Below are positions 17,396-23,941 of a stretch of 41,350 bases of DNA, in pieces. The first letter of the stretch is position 1. Every line of letters starts with the position of its first letter. The stretch comes from Lachnospiraceae bacterium (GTDB lineage: Bacteria; Bacillota; Clostridia; Lachnospirales; Lachnospiraceae): positions 1 to 41,350 of the forward strand of contig JAFZVZ010000038.1 in the NCBI GenBank assembly GCA_017617545.1, written 5' to 3'. Below the pieces are notes generated by a model. The model saw only the letters and a list, made by a program, of their open reading frames with translations, had not been told where the DNA came from and did no database searches. Position numbers and translations under genes: made by a program.

Positions 17396-17421
17396 TGTTA
17401 CATGTTTCATGCAATGTAACA
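17396..17421 (+). promoter_or_regulatory. Inverted GTAACA repeat upstream of the P60 gene
   Basis: TGTTACAT (17396-17403) and ATGTAACA (17414-17421) form a perfect inverted repeat with a 10-bp centre. The half-site is the same word that is repeated directly at 17520-17548. It lies in the 301-bp gap 17307-17607, which otherwise holds the terminator, promoter elements and the WalR-type box and shows no gene. Confidence 0.5.
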
Positions 17422-17485
17422 CGTCGGAAAAGCGTGAAGAAATTGTTAAAATTCCTTGATTTTACGCAGTTTTGCCGTTTTGGGG

Positions 17486-17514
17486 TTGATTTTTCAATTT
17501 TTCTGTGTTATGAT
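17486..17514 (+). promoter_or_regulatory. Candidate promoter of the P60 gene
   Basis: TTGATT (17486-17491), a 17-bp spacer and TATGAT (17509-17514). An alternative promoter uses TTGACA at 17550-17555 with a weak -10 (TAGATT, 17571-17576), which would place the GTAACA repeats just upstream of its -35. Confidence 0.5.
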
Positions 17515-17519
17515 GCACG

Positions 17520-17548
17520 CGTAACATTTATGTAACATTTGTGTAACA
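17520..17548 (+). promoter_or_regulatory. WalR-type operator: three GTAACA repeats at 11-bp spacing
   Basis: GTAACA occurs at 17521, 17532 and 17543, an exact 11-bp period. The last two copies read TGTAAC-N5-TGTAAC (17531-17547), which matches the published WalR (YycF) consensus TGTWAH-N5-TGTWAH of Firmicutes; the first copy deviates only in its first base. The downstream gene is a peptidoglycan hydrolase, the classic type of WalR target. Binding by WalR is inferred. Confidence 0.65.
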
Positions 17549-17607
17549 ATTGACAGTTAACAATTTGATATAGATTACATTTTTGAAGATAACAGGAGAC
17601 ATTTCCT

Positions 17608-19500
17608 ATGAAGTTAAGTAAGGCAATGAGACGGGTGATGGCGCTTCTTATGGCCGGCTTGGTCGCCTTCGGAATAGCACTCGGACCGCGATTGTTCAGC
17701 TCGGTTTCCGCTGATAAGAAGACCGGTGAGCAGCTTGCGGCAGAGAACCAGAGATTGCTTGACCAGGGTCGGGGAGTTCCCACCAACCCGGACAACATTG
17801 TACCGACGCCGGACAATGCCGTTCCCGGACTGATCATCGTGGATGCCGGACAGGATCCCGTGAAGGTCGGAGAGAAGAGCGAGCCGCAGTCGCAGGCCGA
17901 CAGCGCAGCTGCTCCGTATGACGGCAAAGAATTTTCCGCAGACGAGATCGCATCCTGGGAAGCATCCCAGGTGAACGCAAAAGACGAGAAGCCTTCGGTT
18001 GCACGTGAGGGCCGCGGTCTTCCGTCCATCAGCGATACGGCGAACGTAAACGACGGAACCGACGCGCAGGACAAGGGTGAGTTCCTTGTCGGTGACGAGC
18101 CGTCCTCGGTTCCCGGAGAAACGTCGGCGGACGAGCCGGTTGCAAGCAGCGATGCGGGCAACGCGGATGATGCTTCCGACGATGACGGAAACGGACAGTA
18201 TACGTTTACGGAGATGGATGAGACGCTCTCCGTAAGTGATGTCAGTGAATATATCAATGTGCGCAGCGAGCCTACGACAAGCAGCGAGATCCTGCGTACG
18301 TTATCCATCGGCAGCCGTGTTCATGTGACCGGCCGCTGCAATGAGAACGGCTGGTACCGGATTGCCTACACCCAGATGGGTCAGTCGTATGTCGGTTATG
18401 TTCGCGGCGATTATCTGAAAGAAACGCCGAAGCAGAAGGTTACACCGACTCCGACACCGACGCCTACGAGTACGCCTTCGCCGACGCCTGCTCCCACGAG
18501 CACGCCGAAGCCGACGAGCACACCGAAGCCGACGAGCACTCCGAAGCCTACCAGCACACCGAAGCCGACGAGCACGCCGAAACCTACGGCTACGCCGACT
18601 CCGAAGCCTACGGAGACCCCGGTGCCTACTCCTACGCCCACACCTGAGCCTACGAGTACGCCGACTCCGACCCCTACTTTGACACCTACCCCGATAGTGA
18701 TCATGACGGACACTCCTACGCCTACCGCTGTGCCGAAGGATTCCAAAGACGAGGCTCCGACTCCTTCGGCAGAGCCCAAGGCAGACGATCTTCCGTACAA
18801 GATCGAGAAGATGGACAAGACCATGTACCTGAACGCTCAGGAAGTCAATGTCCGCTCAACGCCTGAGGTTACTTCGGATAACAAGAACCGCGTTGATACC
18901 GTGAAGGAGTTCGGCAAGGCCTTCCACGTGATCGGCAAGACAACATACAAGGAAAATACATGGTACGTCGTGGACTACAACGGACAGACGGCATTTGTCT
19001 ACTCGACTTACCTGTCCAACTCCGTATCCAAAGAGCACGATGCGATCTACGATCTGTTCACCGTGAGCGTTAAGCATAAGGACCTTCCGTACAGAGCCAA
19101 CAACACCTGGGATTCCGCGGACTGCTGCGGTTATGTTCAGGTACTCTACAAGGAAGTGCTCGGCATCGATCTCGGACGCAGCGTAACGGATCAGATGGCA
19201 TACGGCACGAAGATCTCGTGGGATGAGGCAAGACCCGGTGATCTGGTTTGCACGACCTACGACCCGTACACGCACGGAACGCATGTCGGTATCTATCTCG
19301 GCTATGTGGACGGCCACTACTGGTATCTGTCCCAGTCGAAGTACCACATTCATCTCGGTTACATGGAAGGTACCTGCAGAGGTACGAACTACCGCGATGT
19401 GTATTCACCGTACCGCGTGACGGACAAGACGACATCGAAGACGGCTGAGGAGATCTACAACATGCTGATCGAGGCAGGCGTTCGCAAGAACAACTATTGA
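17608..19500 (+). CDS. Secreted SH3b/NlpC-P60 peptidoglycan hydrolase
   Basis: A 630-aa secreted endopeptidase that probably cleaves peptide bonds in peptidoglycan stems. After a signal peptide (about 1-35) and an acidic disordered region comes an SH3b domain (about 205-272, [20 protein letters not shown]). A long Thr/Pro linker (about 275-385) with PTSTPK units follows, then a second SH3b (about 408-475, [17 protein letters not shown]) and a C-terminal NlpC/P60 domain. The catalytic Cys506 lies in SADCCGYV (families usually have DCSG, here DCCG), and His559 in [15 protein letters not shown] precedes the ATG. It is followed by a terminator and stands alone behind a WalR-type box, which suits a cell-wall growth hydrolase. 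Confidence 0.9.
   Translation: MKLSKAMRRVMALLMAGLVAFGIALGPRLFSSVSADKKTGEQLAAENQRLLDQGRGVPTNPDNIVPTPDNAVPGLIIVDAGQDPVKVGEKSEPQSQADSAAAPYDGKEFSADEIASWEASQVNAKDEKPSVAREGRGLPSISDTANVNDGTDAQDKGEFLVGDEPSSVPGETSADEPVASSDAGNADDASDDDGNGQYTFTEMDETLSVSDVSEYINVRSEPTTSSEILRTLSIGSRVHVTGRCNENGWYRIAYTQMGQSYVGYVRGDYLKETPKQKVTPTPTPTPTSTPSPTPAPTSTPKPTSTPKPTSTPKPTSTPKPTSTPKPTATPTPKPTETPVPTPTPTPEPTSTPTPTPTLTPTPIVIMTDTPTPTAVPKDSKDEAPTPSAEPKADDLPYKIEKMDKTMYLNAQEVNVRSTPEVTSDNKNRVDTVKEFGKAFHVIGKTTYKENTWYVVDYNGQTAFVYSTYLSNSVSKEHDAIYDLFTVSVKHKDLPYRANNTWDSADCCGYVQVLYKEVLGIDLGRSVTDQMAYGTKISWDEARPGDLVCTTYDPYTHGTHVGIYLGYVDGHYWYLSQSKYHIHLGYMEGTCRGTNYRDVYSPYRVTDKTTSKTAEEIYNMLIEAGVRKNNY
18505..18594 (+). repeat. Five tandem 18-bp units encoding PTSTPK-type linker
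   Basis: Units start at 18505, 18523, 18541, 18559 and 18577, beginning CCGAAGCCGACGAGCAC with a few substitutions, mostly synonymous. They code for the Thr/Pro spacer between the SH3b domains. Such arrays can change copy number by slippage, so linker length may vary between strains. Confidence 0.85.
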
Positions 19501-19535
19501 TGTCAAAGCTTCACAATTGATTTATACGAAAAATA

Positions 19536-19577
19536 AGGCGCCTGCGGCTATCCACCGCGGGCGCTTTGTGGTATAAT
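19536..19577 (+). terminator. Terminator of the P60 gene merged with the GH5 promoter
   Basis: A 10-bp stem (GCGCCTGCGG 19538-19547, CCGCGGGCGC 19555-19564, one U-G pair) is followed by TTT. TGG-TATAAT (extended -10, TATAAT at 19572-19577) begins only 5 bp after the stem, so the -35 position of the next promoter falls in the hairpin. Confidence 0.7.
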
Positions 19578-19650
19578 CCGAGATGGAAAAATGTCACCGC
19601 CGCGGGAAGATACATGCAAGCGGGCGGTGGAGATCGAACGGGAGGGAATT

Positions 19651-21714
19651 ATGGCGAATTCCGAAGAGAACAAGGCTGCTTCCGCTGAGGGCGGAAACAA
19701 CCAGACGAAGCGCCTGGTCATCATCGCGATCGCTCTGATGGCGGTTGTGATCATCGGCCTGACCATCGCGCTCATCAACGCGAACAAGAAGAACAATAAA
19801 AACCAGGACGATCCGGTACCGACACCTAACAGTGTCAGTGAGGCGACGCCGACGGAAGCACCGAACGGTACGCCTACGGAGACGGGTACACCCACGCCCA
19901 CAGGCGAGGCCAAGGACACGCCCACGCCTGCGGGAGACGTGACGGGAACGCCCGCGCCGACCGAGGCAGGCAAGACGCCGACGCCGACGGAAGCGGGCAA
20001 GGGAACACCGACACCGTCCGCATCGCCCACACCGAAGCCCGAGGAGATCGACGGGTATCTCGTGGAGTACTCGGCCGGCAACACGTGGAACGACGGCGGC
20101 GTCACGATGATGAACCTGGAGTTCGGCATCCGCAACAACGCGAAGGAAGCGATCAGCGGCGGCTGGACGCTCGTTGTCGAGATCGAGGGGCTCGCGAAGG
20201 CTGACGGCTGGAACGGAACATTTTCCGTAAAGGGTGACACCCTGACGATCAAGAGCGCGAACTATAACGGAGATATCGCCAAGGGCGCGACACAGGTTGT
20301 CGGCTGCAACCTGGGCATCAAGAAGGATGCGCTTAAGGTTGTCAAGGCTACGCTGAACGGTGTGGCCTGCACGGTGCGCGCGGGCGTTGTCGACCAGAAC
20401 CGTCAGAACAACAACCAGGGCAACAACGGAAACGGCAACAACGGCGGCAATGACGTCGATGTCGAGGAGATGCTCAAGCGTTCGAAAAATGCCGTACAGG
20501 GCGATGACTGGCTCCATACGGACGGAACGCGCATCCTGGACAAGGACGGCAAGGAAGTATGGCTCACCGGTCTGAACTGGTTTGGCTATAATACCGGAAC
20601 CAACCTTTTTGACGGACTTTGGAACTCGAAGCTGGAGCCGACCGTGAAGGCGATCGCCGACCACGGCTTCAACCTGATCCGCGTGCCGATCTCCGCGGAG
20701 CTGATCAACCAGTGGGCGGACGGCGTGTATCCGACCGCCAACTACAACCATGCCTACAACGAGGGTCTCAACTCGATGAACAGCCTCGAGATCTTCGATT
20801 ATTTCCTAAAGCTCGCGGAGGCCAATGGCATCAAGGTGATGCCCGATATCCACAGCGCCGAGACCAACGCTTCCGGCCATAACGTGAACCTGTGGTACAC
20901 GCAGAAGGTGACCGAGGAAGACTGGCTCAAGGCACTCGAGTGGATGGCAAAGCGCTACAAGGACAATGACACGATCATCGCGTACGACCTGAAGAACGAG
21001 CCTCACGGCAAGCCGTACGAGAAGGACGGCGCGGCAATCTGGAACGATTCGAAGCAGCCGAACAACTGGAAGTACGCAGCGGAGAAGGCGGCGGCCCGCA
21101 TCCTTGCGGTCAACCCGAACGTATTGATCCTTGTCGAGGGTATCGAGATCTTCCCGAAGAACCTTGAGACCAACGCGGACTTCCACTCGACAGATGAGAA
21201 GGACTACGATTTCAACTGGTGGGGCGGCAACCTGCGAGGCGTTGCGAAGTACCCGGTCGACCTCGGCAAGTACAAGGACAAGCTCGTGTACTCGCCTCAC
21301 GATTACGGTCCGACCGTCTATCAGCAGCCGTGGTTCAAGGGCACGTTCGACTATGACAGCCTGATGAAGGATTGCTGGCACGACAACTGGTTCTTCATCT
21401 ACGAGGAGAAGATCGCTCCTCTGCTGATCGGTGAGTGGGGCGGCTTCATGACGGAGCCGAACATCAGCTGGATGAAGCTGATGCGCCAGCTGATCAAGAC
21501 ATATCACCTGAACCACACCTTCTGGTGCCTGAACGCCAACTCGGGAGACACCGGCGGACTGCTGCTCGACGATTTTACGACGTGGGATGCCGAAAAATAC
21601 GAGTTCGTGAAGGATGTCCTCTGGCAGGAGAACGGCAAGTTCGTCGGACTTGACCATGCGATCCCGCTCGGCGACAACGGCATCACGCTCAAGGATGCCA
21701 AGGGGATCAAGTAA
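19651..21714 (+). CDS. Membrane-anchored GH5 endoglucanase with CBM2-like module
   Basis: A 687-aa glycoside hydrolase. An uncleaved-looking N-terminal membrane anchor (about 21-45, LVIIAIALMAVVIIGLTIAL) is followed by a Thr/Pro/Gly linker. Next is a carbohydrate-binding module resembling CBM2 (about 130-250, GGWTLVVEIEG), an Asn/Gly linker, and a GH5 catalytic domain (about 285-680). The acid/base Glu450 is in DLKNEPHG and the nucleophile Glu595 in LIGEWGG, both canonical. GH5 enzymes with this layout cleave beta-1,4-glucans such as cellulose by a retaining mechanism; the subfamily is not determinable here. GGGAGG (19640-19645) selects the ATG at 19651 over an in-frame ATG at 19591. It sits between two envelope genes, consistent with a surface location. 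Confidence 0.9.
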   Translation: MANSEENKAASAEGGNNQTKRLVIIAIALMAVVIIGLTIALINANKKNNKNQDDPVPTPNSVSEATPTEAPNGTPTETGTPTPTGEAKDTPTPAGDVTGTPAPTEAGKTPTPTEAGKGTPTPSASPTPKPEEIDGYLVEYSAGNTWNDGGVTMMNLEFGIRNNAKEAISGGWTLVVEIEGLAKADGWNGTFSVKGDTLTIKSANYNGDIAKGATQVVGCNLGIKKDALKVVKATLNGVACTVRAGVVDQNRQNNNQGNNGNGNNGGNDVDVEEMLKRSKNAVQGDDWLHTDGTRILDKDGKEVWLTGLNWFGYNTGTNLFDGLWNSKLEPTVKAIADHGFNLIRVPISAELINQWADGVYPTANYNHAYNEGLNSMNSLEIFDYFLKLAEANGIKVMPDIHSAETNASGHNVNLWYTQKVTEEDWLKALEWMAKRYKDNDTIIAYDLKNEPHGKPYEKDGAAIWNDSKQPNNWKYAAEKAAARILAVNPNVLILVEGIEIFPKNLETNADFHSTDEKDYDFNWWGGNLRGVAKYPVDLGKYKDKLVYSPHDYGPTVYQQPWFKGTFDYDSLMKDCWHDNWFFIYEEKIAPLLIGEWGGFMTEPNISWMKLMRQLIKTYHLNHTFWCLNANSGDTGGLLLDDFTTWDAEKYEFVKDVLWQENGKFVGLDHAIPLGDNGITLKDAKGIK

Positions 21715-21744
21715 TCCGGGTAAGTAAAGCAGATCGAAGGAATA

Positions 21745-21768
21745 CGGAAAATGAGGGTTCATTTTCCG
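21745..21768 (+). repeat. Perfect inverted pair of the CATTTTCCG word
   Basis: CGGAAAATGA (21745-21754) and TCATTTTCCG (21759-21768) form a 10-bp stem with a GGGT loop, 30 bp after the GH5 stop. It is not a classical terminator (AT-rich stem, no T run). The word is over-represented across the window. Confidence 0.7.
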
Positions 21769-21803
21769 AATAAAGCTGCAAAACAATTACACAGACAGCA
21801 ATG

Positions 21804-21832
21804 AGGGACCGCCGGTTAAATCAGCGGTCCCT
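21804..21832 (+). terminator. Terminator after the GH5 gene
   Basis: A perfect 9-bp stem (AGGGACCGC 21804-21812, GCGGTCCCT 21824-21832) is followed by TCAACGTTTTC; the T tract is imperfect. Confidence 0.65.
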
Positions 21833-21884
21833 TCAACGTTTTCACAAAGATTCTTCACGAAAAACATAATTTGCCAACACAATT

Positions 21885-21913
21885 TTGACATACTTGTATT
21901 GTATTCTTTGGAT
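21885..21913 (+). promoter_or_regulatory. Possible promoter of the HtrA gene
   Basis: A consensus TTGACA (21885-21890) has only TTGGAT at the 17-bp distance (21908-21913). The rest of 21833-21993 is AT-rich leader with no other feature seen. Confidence 0.35.
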
Positions 21914-21993
21914 AAAGGGACAGGGAACCGGACACGGTGTCCGGCGGAACGTTGACCATGTCCCGGTGAGTGAGAGAAAAGAGGCGTACAAAT

Positions 21994-23475
21994 ATGAGTG
22001 AAGAATATGACTATGACGAATACCGGAAGAGTCCCGAGTACCAGGCGTATAGTCAGAGTGCTGTTCAGGGAGATGCGCCGGTCGTAAACCAGGCACCGTA
22101 CAGTGACGCGCCGGTTTACGGAACGCAGCAGATGCCTGTGACGGAGGATGCGTACATCCGCAGGATCGACGAGATGGCCCGCGAGAGGGAAGAGGAGAAG
22201 AAGCCGAAGAAACACTCGTTTATCGCGAGCGCGTTCGGATTTCTGATGCTTGCGCTTCTGATGGGCGTGATCGCCGGCGGCACGTACTTCGGTCTGGAGA
22301 AGTATTTCAGCAAGGATGACTCAAAGCAGTCGACGAGCAACTCGTCCGTCGATTCGTCCAACAAGCACAAGGAGGGCGAGCTGGCGCCGACGAAGGCGAT
22401 CGAGCTTGCGCAGTCCGGGGAACTCGGCGAGAGCAAGGCTTCCGCGGTAACGGCAGCAGATGTATCCGCGGTCGTCGACAGTGTGATGCCTGCGGTCGTG
22501 GCGATCAACAGCTACGCGACGCGCACCGTGTATGACTTCTGGGGCGATCAGGGTTCCACCTCGGAGCAGCTGCGAGGCAGCGGTTCGGGCATCATCATCG
22601 GTCAGAACTCCGGTGAGGTGCTGATCGTGACGAACAACCACGTGATCGCGGATGCGGATCGTGTTGAGATCGTATTTTGCGATGAGTCGAAGGTAGAAGC
22701 GACGATCAAGGGTAAGGCGGCTTCGTCTGACCTTGCGGTAGTAGCGGTTCCGTTCTCGGAGCTTCCGAGTGAGACAGCGGATGTCATCCGCGTTGCGCGG
22801 ATCGGCAACTCCGACAGCGTCAAGGTCGGTCAGATCGCGATCGCGATCGGTAACGCGCTCGGCTACGGTCAGTCCGTGACCGTCGGTTACATCAGTGCTC
22901 TGAACCGTCAGATCACGATCGACAACGTAACCTACACGCTGATCCAGACAGATGCGGCCATCAACCCCGGCAACAGCGGCGGCGCTCTTCTCAACCAGTA
23001 CGGTGAGGTGATCGCGATCAACTCCGCAAAATACTCCGACTACTCCGTGGAGGGCATGGGATTTGCCATTCCGATCAGCAATGTCCGTGAGATCATTGAG
23101 GAGCTCAGCAACCGTGAGCATCTCGACGATTCCGAGAAGGGCTACATCGGTATCGGATCCGCACAGGATCTGACGTCGGAGTACTCCACGATGCTCGGCA
23201 TGCCGCAGGGCGTGTACGTACAGGAAGTCATCAAGGGGTCACCGGCAGAAGAAGGCGGCTTGCGTGCAGGGGATATCATCACGAAGATCAACAATGAGAA
23301 TATCACCGGGATCGGGGATATTCAGGAGATCATGAGTTACACCAGGGCAGGTGCAGAGGTAACCGTTACGGTTGCGAGACGTACCAGAAGCGGCGAGTTC
23401 GAGGAGACGGATCTGAAGATCGTCCTCGGGAGCTATGAGGAAGCGCTCAACGCCCAGAAGAAGGACAGTAAGTAA
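21994..23475 (+). CDS. htrA: HtrA/DegP-family serine protease with one PDZ domain
   Basis: A 493-aa membrane-tethered quality-control protease. A hydrophilic acidic cytoplasmic N-terminus (about 1-75) is followed by one membrane helix (about 80-102) and a low-complexity linker. Next come the trypsin-like domain with His216 (TNNHVIAD), Asp246 (SSDLAVV) and Ser328 (NPGNSGGAL), then a PDZ domain (about 390-475, GVYVQEVIKGSPAEEGGLRAGD). This architecture matches Firmicutes HtrA/HtrB/YyxA, which face the outside and degrade misfolded exported proteins. In many Firmicutes a yyxA/htrA gene belongs to the walRK locus, but no walRK genes are in this window. The ATG at 21994 replaces an upstream in-frame start that lies in the leader. 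Confidence 0.92.
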   Translation: MSEEYDYDEYRKSPEYQAYSQSAVQGDAPVVNQAPYSDAPVYGTQQMPVTEDAYIRRIDEMAREREEEKKPKKHSFIASAFGFLMLALLMGVIAGGTYFGLEKYFSKDDSKQSTSNSSVDSSNKHKEGELAPTKAIELAQSGELGESKASAVTAADVSAVVDSVMPAVVAINSYATRTVYDFWGDQGSTSEQLRGSGSGIIIGQNSGEVLIVTNNHVIADADRVEIVFCDESKVEATIKGKAASSDLAVVAVPFSELPSETADVIRVARIGNSDSVKVGQIAIAIGNALGYGQSVTVGYISALNRQITIDNVTYTLIQTDAAINPGNSGGALLNQYGEVIAINSAKYSDYSVEGMGFAIPISNVREIIEELSNREHLDDSEKGYIGIGSAQDLTSEYSTMLGMPQGVYVQEVIKGSPAEEGGLRAGDIITKINNENITGIGDIQEIMSYTRAGAEVTVTVARRTRSGEFEETDLKIVLGSYEEALNAQKKDSK

Positions 23476-23486
23476 GAGTAAAAACA

Positions 23487-23516
23487 GGGCTCCGTGTCAA
23501 AGCGGAGCCCGTTTTT
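23487..23516 (+). terminator. Terminator of htrA
   Basis: An 8-bp stem GGGCTCCG (23487-23494) / CGGAGCCC (23503-23510) is followed by GTTTTT. Confidence 0.85.
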
Positions 23517-23535
23517 CATACAAAACATAAAAACA

Positions 23536-23566
23536 GAGCTCCGCGATCATGCGGAGCCCTTTCTTT
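23536..23566. terminator. Second, near-duplicate terminator between convergent genes
   Basis: A stem GCTCCGC (23538-23544) / GCGGAGC (23551-23557) is followed by TTTCTTTT on the plus strand and preceded by ATAAAAACA, so it could also end the minus-strand small gene. Its left arm and flank (TAAAAACAGAGCTCCG) are nearly the same as the first hairpin's. Confidence 0.7.
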
Positions 23567-23589
23567 TGCAAAAGTATCAGCGAGAATAA

Positions 23590-23805
23590 TTACTTCTCTT
23601 CGAAGATGTCCTCTTCTTCCTTCTCTTCGTTCTTAGCTTCCTCTTCCGGATCAAGGTCGATGTCATCGAACTCTTCGATGTACTCCGGAGTGCAGAAACG
23701 ATACACTGCATAAGCAATGCCTGCGATTACGGCGATAATACCGATGATGCCGAGAATCAAGCCGATCGTTTTGCAGCTCTTGCATTCTTTACAATCACAT
23801 CCCAT
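23590..23805 (-). CDS. Small Cys-rich membrane protein with acidic tail, function unknown
   Basis: A 71-aa protein in three parts: a Cys-rich N-terminus (MGCDCKECKSCK, four Cys in the first 11 residues), one membrane helix (about 14-36, IGLILGIIGIIAVIAGIAYA) and a very acidic tail (FDDIDLDPEEEAKNEEKEEED). I do not recognise a named family. A strong ribosome site (GGGAGG in the complement of 23815-23820) and its own -10 support a real gene. The Cys cluster could bind metal or be lipidated; that is speculation. Confidence 0.75.
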   Translation of the reverse strand: MGCDCKECKSCKTIGLILGIIGIIAVIAGIAYAVYRFCTPEYIEEFDDIDLDPEEEAKNEEKEEEDIFEEK

Positions 23806-23894
23806 ATTCGTATCCTCCCAAAATAATAGTTCTATGCCACATTACGTGCATCGTAACAGCGTTCATTCGAAACAATGAATCGCTACACACCGAT

Positions 23895-23934
23895 ATTATA
23901 ACACGGAACTCCCTCTTTGAAAAGGAGTTCCGTG
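23895..23934 (-). promoter_or_regulatory. pcrA 3' hairpin merged with promoter of the small gene
   Basis: On the minus strand a perfect 11-bp stem (arms 23924-23934 and 23902-23912, CACGGAACTCC/GGAGTTCCGTG) follows the pcrA stop at 23942. TATAAT (complement of 23895-23900) begins one base after the stem. The hairpin can end pcrA transcription while its distal arm occupies the -35 side of the next promoter. Confidence 0.65.
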
Positions 23935-23941
23935 AATTTTG

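Noticed and set aside
18439-18710. Possible CRISPR-like or minisatellite array
   Set aside because: The periodic DNA is in frame and codes for a Thr/Pro linker between SH3b domains; there are no unique spacers.
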